Source: Acanthaster planci (Eukaryota > Echinodermata > Asteroidea > Valvatida > Acanthasteridae). Taken from it: a stretch of 64,000 bases of DNA. Shown here one piece after another: positions 24,301-29,973 of the stretch; position 1 is the stretch's first letter, and each line of letters starts with the position of its first letter. The notes below the pieces were generated by a model that worked only from the letters and a program-made list of their open reading frames with translations, had not been told where the DNA came from and did not search any database. The stretch is taken from NCBI RefSeq assembly GCF_001949145.1, contig NW_019091498.1, positions 552,380 through 616,379 of the forward strand, given 5' to 3'. The position numbers were made by a program, and so were the translations under genes.

Positions 24301-24833
24301 GGTTTGGTAATATTTTGAAAGAGTAACCCGTCTCCTATTCAATTCTTAATATTTTGTGTGATCATATATTTAAAAATGTTGTTTTCTCCACAATTTTGAC
24401 AATATCATTATTCGTGCCTGGTCTGAAATGTTCAAACAATGCCAGGAACAAAGATGCAAAGCCGCCAGAATAATGTCACATTATCACTTTATACTTTTAT
24501 CCAAAGTGTTCCGTGTGCATACCACTGAAATGCTCTATTTCTGCGGAATTCAAAAATACCAATATCTTAATTTTTTACAATTCCGACATTCATTTTGTAG
24601 CGACAGGTCACATATTGTCTTCCGACACACACACCAGCGGTGCGTGGAAACAGGGTTGTTGATCTCAGTGGTTGCTTCAGACCGTGCAACCCTGTTTAAG
24701 GCTCACTGTCATCATTGTTTGCAAGCTTTTTGCTTCTTTTTTTTTAAAGGACAAGGAATTCTTGGAAGAGGAAAGTATCTTCCTGGAGACCTTGAAGACG
24801 CCCCTGCCTGCTGGGTATGTGCAGAAGGCGTGA
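332..24833 (+). CDS. FBF1: FBF1-like gene (Fas-binding factor 1, centriolar distal appendage protein), whole exon set
   Basis: About 29 exons can be chained by splice phase from about 575 to the stop at 24831-24833, giving roughly 1,370 residues against about 1,130 in human FBF1 (length from memory). The product has an acidic, low-complexity N-terminal half with repeated D(I/L)LGSLGLE motifs, a Q-rich middle and a long coiled coil ending in DKEFLEEESIFLETLK, which resembles the C-terminus of vertebrate FBF1. Family knowledge: FBF1 is a distal appendage component of mother centrioles and basal bodies needed for ciliogenesis, and also acts at epithelial junctions. The assignment rests on motif memory and overall layout, not on an alignment. 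The 5' end is uncertain and may lie outside the window. Introns carry many mobile elements. Confidence 0.75.
575..635 (+). CDS. FBF1: FBF1-like exon with the first usable ATG
   Basis: The acceptor is a T/C tract ending ccccccag before a G run; the donor is CAT|gtaagt. An ATG at 589-591 starts MSSPLKSKAGLGSTD and leaves the exon in phase 2. The frame is also open upstream of this ATG to the acceptor (GGLG-M), so the ATG may be internal. The G run makes the exact acceptor ambiguous. Confidence 0.55.
1433..1481 (+). CDS. FBF1: FBF1-like exon, acidic
   Basis: 49-nt exon encoding VSDDNFYSNLAAEIDE, entered in phase 2 and left in phase 0 at a strong GAG|gtgagc donor. The phases match the exons on both sides. 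Confidence 0.65.
1839..1880 (+). CDS. FBF1: FBF1-like exon, acidic
   Basis: 42-nt phase 0-0 exon encoding ESDVSEADVSKMLA between ttcag and gtaagc. Because its length is a multiple of three, it could be skipped without a frame change. Confidence 0.65.
2114..2285 (+). CDS. FBF1: FBF1-like exon with a DMDDALFG acidic motif
   Basis: 172-nt exon, phase 0 in and 1 out, donor TGT|gtaagt. It begins DMDDMDDALFGSS and ends ETFTLDKTLEEEL. Short acidic stretches followed by a hydrophobic LFG or LLG, embedded in Ser/Pro/Lys-rich disorder, recur throughout this half of the protein. Confidence 0.75.
2756..2857 (+). CDS. FBF1: FBF1-like exon, basic/disordered
   Basis: 102-nt phase 1-1 exon after a long T tract and ttcag. 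It encodes a Ser/Pro/Lys-rich stretch including LEESPPVSPRRGN and ends KKFDFG. No folded domain is visible. Confidence 0.7.
4756..4992 (+). CDS. FBF1: FBF1-like exon, acidic then Lys/Pro-rich
   Basis: 237-nt phase 1-1 exon from gacag to a gtgagc donor. It opens EFDEDDPLAGLLSDEDD and runs into a lysine- and proline-rich segment (KKPPKKKPLKRSKAEE). It is the largest of a series of symmetrical phase 1-1 exons in the N-terminal half. Confidence 0.75.
5310..5495. repeat. Foldback-like cluster of CACAAGTCC / GGACTT repeats, cluster 1
   Basis: GTAGTCACAAGTCCATCACA at the left and GGACTTTTGATTGGACTCCT plus GACTTGGGTTGTCGACCA at the right form an imperfect inverted repeat built of 12-bp-like units. 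Confidence 0.5.
5548..5673 (+). CDS. FBF1: FBF1-like exon with DILGSLGLE repeat, copy 1
   Basis: 126-nt phase 1-1 exon. After a basic stretch (SPSKKPKGK) comes a run of aspartates and then SDILGSLGLEKSVKG at the exon end. The next exon ends with a near-identical motif, so the two look like a tandem exon duplication. Confidence 0.8.
5909..6040 (+). CDS. FBF1: FBF1-like exon with DLLGSLGLE repeat, copy 2
   Basis: 132-nt phase 1-1 exon between ctccag and gtgagt. It is Ser/Gly/Lys-rich and ends in ESDLLGSLGLEASPRG, parallel to the preceding exon in motif, motif position and phase. In the family such motifs lie in the disordered N-terminal region; their binding partner is not known to me. Confidence 0.8.
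6561..6725 (+). CDS. FBF1: FBF1-like exon, Arg/Lys-rich
   Basis: 165-nt phase 1-1 exon following cgtctcag. It encodes ERRRSRPEDNREVEQARSKV, then NELFGASSTSKMLDKP and QLDKILQKKDS. The donor is GCG|gtaact. Confidence 0.75.
7136..7250 (+). CDS. FBF1: FBF1-like exon with FSFGDYTPSS
   Basis: 115-nt exon, phase 1 in and 2 out. It encodes KEEKEENFSFGDYTPSSV and a Ser/Arg/Pro-rich end, with donor CAG|gtgagc. The FGDY(T/x)PS type motif is typical of this region of FBF1 proteins as I recall them. Confidence 0.75.
7682..7872 (+). mobile_element. tRNA-derived SINE, copy 1
   Basis: About 190 bp with head GGTACCTGCCGCT, an A-box-like AGTGGTAAGATGTCTGACG, B-box-like GGTTTGAGTCCCA, and tail ACACTCAGTACGCAGTGTTG ending in an AT run. 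It shares order and most words with the element at 60112-60297. Confidence 0.7.
7960..8085 (-). mobile_element. Reverse-oriented tRNA-related SINE-like repeat, copy 1
   Basis: Minus-strand B box GATCCGGGTTCGAATCCGGC followed by CACATGTGGATTGGGTTTTC and a terminal T run. The order of elements is like the repeat 200 bp downstream. Confidence 0.55.
8135..8335 (-). mobile_element. Reverse-oriented tRNA-related SINE-like repeat, copy 2
   Basis: Minus-strand B box GACCCGAGTTCGAATCCAGC, then CATGTGGATTTGG and a GTTTTCCTCCCACC-type central segment. It differs from copy 1 by many substitutions, so they are separate insertions or an old tandem. Confidence 0.55.
8370..8626 (+). CDS. FBF1: FBF1-like exon with RFSDEDDLLG and NWLELAT
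   Basis: 257-nt exon, phase 2 in and 1 out. It opens RFSDEDDLLGAGSDRSRSR and later carries AEDNWLELATGT. Vertebrate FBF1 has short WLGL-type motifs in this region, so NWLEL may correspond to one of them (inference). Donor CTG|gtaggt. Confidence 0.75.
8708..9105. mobile_element. MITE family C, copy 1
   Basis: About 400 bp. Left end TATGTGACCTGTCACCTCAA and right end TTTTGTCGTGACGGGTCTCA form inverted repeats. The interior matches the element at 24.2-24.6 kb in reverse orientation (for example GACCAGGCACGA against TCGTGCCTGGTC). Confidence 0.8.
9407..9593 (+). CDS. FBF1: FBF1-like exon with DYLGLSDTDIDLDSL
   Basis: 187-nt exon, phase 1 in and 2 out, acceptor ccctccag, donor CA|gtaagt. A Ser/Thr/Pro/Lys-rich linker leads to ADYLGLSDTDIDLDSLVQ, another short acidic (W/Y)LGL motif of the kind repeated in FBF1. 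Confidence 0.75.
10029..10115 (+). CDS. FBF1: FBF1-like exon with LDDPFSAPTKRDT
   Basis: 87-nt phase 2-2 exon, acceptor gttccag, donor AAT|gtaaga. It encodes PKALTPSNETPMDS then TLDDPFSAPTKRDT. Disordered, with no domain. Confidence 0.7.
10742..10821 (+). CDS. FBF1: FBF1-like exon, disordered
   Basis: 80-nt exon, phase 2 in and 1 out, encoding SPFPWDGSSGRARPDRLPAT. All three frames of this exon lack stops, so the frame was chosen by the phase of the preceding exon. Confidence 0.55.
10957..11185. mobile_element. MITE family D, copy 1 (degenerate)
   Basis: Shares TCACATCTGACATATGAT, GTTCAGAACACATTCTG and GCAAATTACCTGCCAAACAA with the reverse strand of 52194-52442. The terminal repeats are worn. 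Confidence 0.7.
12133..12365 (+). CDS. FBF1: FBF1-like exon, first of a phase-equivalent pair
   Basis: 233-nt exon, phase 1 in and 0 out, between ccatcag and CTG|gtgagt. It encodes DNDNFDVDEDVEEKDPLQTS followed by a Q-rich heptad-like run (MAQQLQQLQKMEEQQQQW) and a Ser/Pro/Gln-rich end. The next exon also enters in phase 1, so joining the two would shift the frame. Confidence 0.7.
12526..12683 (+). CDS. FBF1: FBF1-like exon, second of a phase-equivalent pair
   Basis: 158-nt exon between ttgtag and CAG|gtgggc. Only the phase 1 entry frame is open throughout: it encodes PKKEPQWRQQMRQKQQQQRQ and ends STGARQQ in phase 0. Spliced after 12365 (phase 0) it would stop after eleven codons. It fits after the exon at 10821 and before the exon at 13459, as does the preceding exon. 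Confidence 0.6.
13459..13620 (+). CDS. FBF1: FBF1-like exon, Pro/Gln linker into coiled coil
   Basis: 162-nt phase 0-0 exon from gttgcag to CAG|gtaccc. A Pro/Thr/Gln-rich stretch (RYTPTPTQQPQPALPAN) is followed by AWQEQLEQSQRELDEALKKQ, the start of a helical, coiled-coil-like segment. Confidence 0.75.
13860..14285. repeat. Foldback-like minisatellite of GGACTTGTGA units, cluster 2
   Basis: Left side has ACAAGTCC units in one orientation; 13985-14280 has about 20 degenerate units of GGACTTGTGAA(A/C)(T/G) in the other. Same pattern as the cluster at 23.67-23.97 kb. Confidence 0.7.
14521..14733 (+). CDS. FBF1: FBF1-like exon with polyglutamine tract
   Basis: 213-nt phase 0-0 exon. CAG/CAA codons give long Q runs broken by A, L and M (QQQLQQQQQQQAMQQQ), followed by a Pro/Ala linker and ending TIPGLTSFGLEGK. 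Donor AAG|gtgagt. The CAG run is a likely site of length variation. Confidence 0.75.
15603..15703 (+). CDS. FBF1: FBF1-like coiled-coil exon
   Basis: 101-nt exon, phase 0 in and 2 out, donor CAA|gtaagt. It encodes IHQLEAEKRRLEAELLVAQQ and on to MENAHK, with clear heptad spacing of leucines. Confidence 0.8.
15805..16011 (+). CDS. FBF1: FBF1-like coiled-coil exon
   Basis: 207-nt phase 2-2 exon encoding DYTQLLEESAGRRETRLRQE, then a Q/L-rich coil ending QLQQLQQTHR. The segment around residues DYxxLLExSxxRR resembles vertebrate FBF1 coils as I recall them. Confidence 0.8.
16642..16749 (+). CDS. FBF1: FBF1-like coiled-coil exon
   Basis: 108-nt phase 2-2 exon from tgctaag to CAA|gtaagt, encoding LAMDAVQQQHEQQLQQVQLA followed by VQREMEALRSTQTHS. 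Confidence 0.8.
17280..17419 (+). CDS. FBF1: FBF1-like coiled-coil exon
   Basis: 140-nt exon, phase 2 in and 1 out, acceptor catacag. It encodes SLQAVVDQVQSASKELGSLQ and continues to ELKEKDQQLQ. Confidence 0.8.
18165..18283 (+). CDS. FBF1: FBF1-like coiled-coil exon
   Basis: 119-nt exon, phase 1 in and 0 out, after tgtcctag. It encodes VMEKRLSDKQDEMNQERARL and on to HIRQQNSQLDE; the donor gtatta is weak. The coil continues in the next exon in the same frame. Confidence 0.8.
18365..18530 (+). repeat. Tandem repeat of about 35 bp (GGAGCATTCCAAAAGGA)
   Basis: Four to five degenerate copies of a unit with GTTTCAAATGGAGCATTCCA and AAAGGAACCCC, in an FBF1 intron. Confidence 0.8.
18940..19062 (+). 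CDS. FBF1: FBF1-like coiled-coil exon
   Basis: 123-nt phase 0-0 exon encoding ERFRLRQEQSKLSSLQRAVE, then EERKLAGEQLASQQASLQRAK. Donor AAG|gtgcgt. Confidence 0.8.
19790..19933 (+). CDS. FBF1: FBF1-like coiled-coil exon
   Basis: 144-nt phase 0-0 exon encoding DAILGDQKTIMAQCLEERKA, then a coil ending LQEQANKAMQ. Donor CAG|gtgagc. Confidence 0.8.
20392..20641. mobile_element. MITE family A, copy 1
   Basis: About 250 bp. The left end GGCCCAATTTTAGGGCGCTG is inverted at the right as CAGCGCCATGAAATTGGGCC. Internal GCTTACCGCAGAATTCTGCG and TTTTCTGCTACGGTAAGCGC make a long imperfect palindrome. No coding capacity. Confidence 0.85.
20818..21036 (+). CDS. FBF1: FBF1-like coiled-coil exon
   Basis: 219-nt phase 0-0 exon encoding VGAEQEGKLESLAAERSQLT, then Q/L/R-rich heptads ending QRSQQIQEAVA. 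It is very GC-rich compared with its flanks. Donor GCA|gtaaga. Confidence 0.8.
21594..21760 (+). pseudogene. Two exon-like fragments, probably decayed duplicates of FBF1 coil exons
   Basis: A fragment at 21594-21668 reads VGAAEERQELVLDVARTIEA then stops. A second at 21723-21760 reads EVVLEAARAQEAG. Both resemble the real exon at 21823 (core LQAAKTIEADQ), and the first also resembles the start of the exon at 20818. About 48 bp before the second acceptor repeats the sequence before the 21823 acceptor with an offset of about 99 bp. Neither fragment has a donor in the phase needed to keep the frame, and the exon at 20818 joins 21823 directly. Use as alternative exons cannot be excluded. Confidence 0.5.
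21823..21960 (+). CDS. FBF1: FBF1-like coiled-coil exon
   Basis: 138-nt phase 0-0 exon encoding EGVQAREEGQSALQAAKTIE, then QLQTLRATQRQIAQ. Acceptor tcaccag, donor CAG|gtgaga. Confidence 0.8.
22466..22697. mobile_element. MITE family B
   Basis: 232 bp between GGGGCCAATTTCATAGAGCT and the inverted end AGCTCTGTGAAATTGGCCCC, with GCTTAAGCACAAA at both inner ends. The termini share GGnCCAATTTCAT with family A, so the two families may use related transposases. Confidence 0.85.
22853..22955 (+). CDS. FBF1: FBF1-like exon: end of coil plus CxxC-like motif
   Basis: 103-nt exon, phase 0 in and 1 out. It encodes ERLDLAREQRNLERLKGSLR followed by CQMCGGPAAPPKSP. The single CxMC pair is too little for a zinc finger by itself. 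Confidence 0.75.
23226..23422 (+). CDS. FBF1: FBF1-like penultimate exon
   Basis: 197-nt exon, phase 1 in and 0 out. A disordered stretch is followed by RALTTKDVDALLSQAELGHS and LRMWKVEAEK, a helical region leading into the terminal motif. Donor AAG|gtaacc. Confidence 0.8.
23668..23965. repeat. Foldback element with 12-bp GGTCTTGTGTCT array, cluster 3
   Basis: Left end TGTAGTCGAGACC with CACAAGACC units is inverted at the right as GGTCTTGTGAGGGTCTCGAC with TACA. The right arm holds about 11 units of GGTCTTGTG(T/C)(C/A)T. The array also opens long chance frames on both strands. Confidence 0.8.
24204..24614. mobile_element. MITE family C, copy 2 (opposite orientation)
   Basis: Left end ATATGTGACCCGTCACGACA, right end GTAGCGACAGGTCACATATT. 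The interior is the reverse complement of copy 1. It lies in the last FBF1 intron. Confidence 0.8.
24750..24833 (+). CDS. FBF1: FBF1-like terminal exon with conserved C-terminus and stop
   Basis: 84 nt after a long T tract and aaag. It encodes DKEFLEEESIFLETLKTPLP and ends AGYVQKA-stop. The FLEEExxFLETLK signature is the best single piece of evidence for the FBF1 assignment. No AATAAA lies within 1 kb downstream; an ATTAAA is at about 25563 and an AATAAA at about 26468. Confidence 0.85.
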   Translation, partial: DKEFLEEESIFLETLKTPLPAGYVQKA

Positions 24834-25316
24834 GGGTGTAACAGGCATAGACTCCCCTTGAATGATGCAGCCAGAGGCTACATACCGTGTACTTTGTTAT
24901 ATTGGAAAGCTGAAAGAAGTTGCACAAGAAGACACCGACTGTCTTTGTCTTCGAGATCAGCACTGGTTCCAATTAACCCAGAAAGACCCCCAGGTAAGGG
25001 TTGGAATGGAAGTACGAATGATTTCAAAAGCTTTTTTCCCAGCATCCAATGTTGTATTTTTCTCAGGGTTTAGCTTTTGCGTAGCTTATCTGAGAAAGGT
25101 GTTTCAGTAATGTTTCAATTTGGTAAACAAGCCACTCTGGACTTCGCATTTTACTTTTTGGTTTGACTTGTGTTTACTATACAAAATAGGTAGCATAAGA
25201 TTCATGATACATATGGATGTTTCATGCAACTGTACATAAGTGTACTGTATTCGTTAATGCCTGTTAATTTCTATTCACTATTTAAAGTTTCATTGTGTAG
25301 ACTAATCCGATTTGAC

Positions 25317-25467
25317 GCCATAACTACGGTGGCGCCGCACTCACACGCACATTCTTCAGCTTGACGCGAGCGTGCACTGACTAATCACGACATCCTATTG
25401 GTCAAAGAGGCGTGGAATGCGCGCGTACCACCTGTCCACGAGCGTTGCACCACCGTAGTAATGGCTT
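25317..25467. mobile_element. MITE-like element F
   Basis: GCCATAACTACGGTGGCGC at the left is inverted at the right as GCACCACCGTAGTAATGGC, about 150 bp apart. Confidence 0.7.
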
Positions 25468-26603
25468 CTAATTCCGGTTGTCGAATTACAGTATAGCTTT
25501 GCTCTTATGTAATATTTATTATTTTCCATAATCAAAATCTTTTACCCTTAATATAATTGCACATTAAAATATGAGAAATCCGTCCTTCAAAAAACCAGTT
25601 GTGTATGATATGAATTTACATGTATGTAGTCTCAACAGTATTCATCCGAAATTTTCCTTCAGTTTTTTAGTTGAGTGTATGAAGTTTTTCAGGATTTGGG
25701 TTTTACACGTAGGTTTTACGCCAGTGACACCACGGATAAACTATGTGGGGGATGCATGTGTTTTGTCAAGAAGGCGCTGAAAGCAAAGAAATGATGTTGG
25801 GGATAGTGCTCATTTAAAAATTTCATACAGGAGGGAGAACAGGGAGGGGGGAAATGTGCCCCCGTAGTTACACCACTGGATATAGGGGGAGGGGGAGGAG
25901 AGGTGTGGCAATGCCGCCCATCCTTCTGTAGCTTATCTGCCATGAAACGTTGCTTGCACTCGTTTCAAATAGTGCAGCATTTTTACGTTTTTCAAGTAAT
26001 TCGCTGAAACAATAATTCAAGAAAAGTAGAAGTGAAGTGAAGCAAAGACCGTACGTGGATGACGCCAGCCATTGCCTAGAACTCTCCAGTTGGACGAACT
26101 TGACTGTGATGCCTGAAAAATATCACTCGTGGCCACTCACCTTGACTCTGTGTCTCCTGCCATGAGGCCGTTCCACTTAGCTGTATAGAACCACAGAGGT
26201 TGCAAGGAGCCAAATTGAACAGCCGCAAGCCCGCATGATCAGCCAGTGGAACACTGACGAGCAGTAACATATGTACAGCATGTGGATTGTCTACATGCCT
26301 AAGCATGCAGCACGACGCTGACGTCGTGCTTACCCAGGCCCTCATCTGACTGACAGTGGGTTTGTGCGAATTGAGGAAACTCCAAGTACCGACATTGCAA
26401 AGGTTTTCCCGTCTCAAAGTGGACCAGCTTTGAGCGTTGCCGTCAATAAGAAGGGTACTTTATTGAAATAAAACTCCATCACGGTACTTCATAAACTTGC
26501 TGGACTATAGGTATGTATTCTTAACAAGAACAATGTGTGAAATAAATTTAACTTTGCATAAAGTTGCATAAAATGGATAAATTCATCACTTTTATGAGGG
26601 GTG

Positions 26604-26634
26604 NNNNNNNNNNNNNNNNNNNNNNNNNNNNNNN
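26604..26634. other. Assembly gap (31 N)
   Basis: Run of N characters; the true size is unknown. Confidence 0.99.
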
Positions 26635-28409
26635 GTGAGTGGTGCGTTACTGAGGGGGAGGACAGTCGTACCAACAATACTGATGCTTATAAGATAAAAC
26701 CACTGTCATTGCTTGTCTGGGAAGATAAGAAAATCTGCATCCTGTTATTTGTAGCAGTCAGTGTATGCGCATTGGTATGCAGTAGTTAAATACAATTTAC
26801 ATCATGTCACGATGTCTTGAATATGGGTGACAATCATGTATGCACAACAGAGTAGCAGATCCAGAGGGAGGCATATATTCGGGCTCACCTCCATTTGGGG
26901 TGCCCCCCCCCTTGTAAATGCCTGGCTCCTCCCTATTTTTGTAAGTGCTGGATCTGTCTCTCTGCAGTCTCTTATGCAGTGAAGGTATGAGCCGGTTCAG
27001 CAAGGCCACTCAAGCATGCGTGCCTGCGAGTCAGCATATGGCTGTGCTGATGGGGCAGACCTCAGGTGCGCAAGCATATTGCTGCACCTGAACGAGCCTG
27101 GGCGCACTTCATTTGGGGCATGTGTTGCTGGAATATTAAATCAACTCATTGAGCAAGCAGAATGGTCTCGGGTGATTCACGTAACTCAGCCTGGGTCAAG
27201 TTGGTTCGATAACAAGACAAAATTACTTCATTCCGGACATCTTTCATTTTCAAAAAGTGTATTGTGCTCTGTTTTAATGCTGAATTTACAATAATGCAAA
27301 GAATTGACCTGGTGAAGGCAGCGCAAAAGTAAGAATGCCATGTTAAGGGAACCATTACACACATACATTTCACAGCTTAAATTCAGTCAAACTAAATGTA
27401 AAATCCTCGGCTCTTCATGATGTGAAAAGAAATTTACAAATTAATTTTTGTAGGATTTAGACTTGTGGTCCCAACTTTTACTCGACATAAGTTGGGAAAT
27501 CCACATTGGACAGATGCATGGAGGTTGTGCGTAAATCATTTCTAAACTTCAAACGGATTAGTTTGCTCCTGTGCAGATTTAATAATTCCCAACTGTGGGG
27601 TAGGCATGTGCAGATACATTCTAAACAAATCCCACCTTGTCCATTTTAGCTGTGCCTTTGGAGTAGAAACCTCACAGAAAACGTTATCTGAGAACCATTA
27701 AGTTATCAGTACCCTGAAACTACTTAGCTGGGCAAAATGGGTTCAGGGTAGTACCATCTCTGAAGCAGATACAAAGTACATGCGTAGTACATGACAAATT
27801 GCTCGTTAAGTAGTGATAATCTGTTTTGTGGCACAAATGTGTGTCAAGATCTATTCACATATTGCATTGACCACTATTTATAACTTCAAAAGGAATGCTT
27901 GCATTTAAGATAATCGTTTAGAGGTACATATAAAGTGAAATGAACTCTGCCATGTTTCGTCAACAATTATATTGTACTGCCCGTCTTTCACACATAAACA
28001 TATATGCATTGTTTGTATGCATAGTACTCTGTAAAAATGGAAAAAATGTCAGCAACACCTTCACAAACATAACACATGCACAAAAACAGTTGATCATTCA
28101 AAAATTGCAAATAAAAAAATACATATTTTCCCCTAAATCTTCCTGTGAAAATTACCATTCTGAAATGTTGCAAACGTTTGAGTATGTGAGTACATTACGT
28201 TTGTGACACATATTCCAAACACACTCGCATGTATAGGACACTGGTGACAATTTTTATCAACAGTTTTGTCTGCAAGTAGCGTGTAGATTGAAAGATGAAT
28301 ATAGCATATCTGTATGGAAGAGACTAGAGATGTTCAAGTGTATGTATGTACATAATTTTACCAGTGTAGTAACCAAAGATGGATAACTCTGTCCAAAAGG
28401 TGTAATTAC

Positions 28410-28565
28410 CATGGACACCATTTGAGCAAGCGATACGCCTGCACGGTTTACGGTAATGCTTCGGCGCAGGCTCACCAGGTGCACGTGCCTGCCGCAGCGC
28501 CTGCGCCTACGCAGTAATGTGCATTGCGCAGGCGTATTGATTGCTCAAATGGCGCCAGTGTGATT
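28410..28565. mobile_element. MITE-like element E
   Basis: CACCATTTGAGCAAGCGATA with CGCCTGC is inverted at the right as GCAGGCGTATTGATTGCTCA with AATGG. The interior is GC- and CG-rich. Confidence 0.7.
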
Positions 28566-29907
28566 ACAACGTTTTACGTGTATTTGTATTAAAGTTCTCC
28601 ATCTTGCGCCGCTACACGGCGCTATACGATCTTCGGTAGTAACACATGCTGGTAAATGAATTGGAAAGAATTGCAACAGTTACTTAAACATGAAAGTAAT
28701 GCCAATCTTCTGTGCGGTTTCTGTGACATTTTAGTATTTCGTATAATATCCCACAACGTGCTGCAGAAGAGAAATTGTCAACAACTGTAGTTGATCTACC
28801 AACTTGATGGGAGTGAAAAGTTCAAGCTATTTGTTCAGTTTATTTGTTCAGGTTTATCTTTTGCACACTCTGTGCTGTGTGAAGATACAATGCTTGTACA
28901 GCCAAACAACACACACATCATCATTTCACTTGGCATTCAAACTTTGATGTGCACAGAATCACAAGTCGGAAGATTTAGCATCTCAAAACTTGGATTGCTT
29001 AGGAACGCGCTGTTTTTCAACTGAGAACAGCCAGATATTGTGGTATTGCCTTCTAACAATATCGGCCACATACATTTCTCTATTGCGACTTTTGCATATA
29101 TGCCTGACACTTAGGCGAAAACAGCTCATTACGTGTTACAAAGGTGGGTTGGAACAGGCTAGAGACACCACTTGTTCCTACCTGCCACCTGTTGCGTTCC
29201 AACATCCAGAAAATGGTTTCTGAAAGGATCTGGAACATTCGGTAGATGCCCCAGCAAGACAGCGTAGGGTGTTCCATTGCATTCCACTCAGTAGAGAACT
29301 TTCACATTTGAACTTTGAATGAAGCCCACTTTAATTGGTAACCTTTGGGGCTTGCCAAGTTTTAGGATACTTTTTAAGATGCAGCAGATTGTTTGCATCA
29401 AGACAACTTCCACGAGACTATTTCCACATTGAACCTGGTAAGCTTTGTTGGTTATTGAGACCCATCACATGATTGTTTTGGACCAGCCGGTTGAAGACAC
29501 TTCCTTAAGACAGCAGATTACGCCACAGCACCATTCTACACCGTAGAACTATTCCACATTGATCTGATCCAGCTTCATTGGTGAATGAAGCCCAGCATAG
29601 GTTACCTTCTGGTGCCAGTGGAAGCCCGACTTTTTCCTGTTCAAAAACAAGGACAAGAGAAACACCTTTGTCTCTTCCGAGTGTGTATGACAGAAGGTCT
29701 GTATATGAACAGAATACACTGATTCATCAAAATAGATTGTTGTGAAATCTACATCTGCTATTTTAAGTCAATGTCAGTTTAAGTTGTATTTATAACTGAT
29801 GTGTACGAACACTCCCTGTCAATCGAAGTTCTTTGCAGCTTTCTTAAAAGGAACTCACTTTCTCAACATGTCTGAATTAAATGAGACAGATGTGTATGTC
29901 CCCTTAC

Positions 29908-29973
29908 CTGATCCTTTCTTTTTCTTCTTTCCTTTCTTCACATTCTTCCCTTGAATCACCTTTTTGACGTACA
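29908..29973 (-). CDS. CRADD-like exon 4: lysine-rich tail
   Basis: 66 nt after cttcag, entered in phase 1, encoding YVKKVIQGKNVKKGKKKKKG, with a good donor AG|gtaagg. Without splicing, the frame runs 17 more codons to a TGA at 29857-29855, so this may instead be the last exon (29855-29973). I found no convincing further exon between 24.9 and 29.8 kb. The basic cluster could be a nuclear or nucleolar signal (inference). Confidence 0.6.

Larger units (their letters stand above)
24834..29854. other. Intergenic stretch between FBF1-like and CRADD-like genes
   Basis: It contains the FBF1-like 3'UTR, MITE-like elements E and F, a gap and AT-rich unique sequence. Frames of 60-110 codons (for example minus 26417-26076) show no domain, splice context or conserved-looking pattern. 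The two genes converge here, so both 3' ends should map within it. Confidence 0.6.

Noticed and set aside
24858-25110. Overlapping 71- and 82-codon frames just after the FBF1 stop
   Set aside because: They lie in the expected 3'UTR and show no splice link or motif.
26076-26417. 113-codon minus-strand frame
   Set aside because: No recognisable domain, no splice partner and not flanked by a plausible promoter or poly(A) site; treated as chance.
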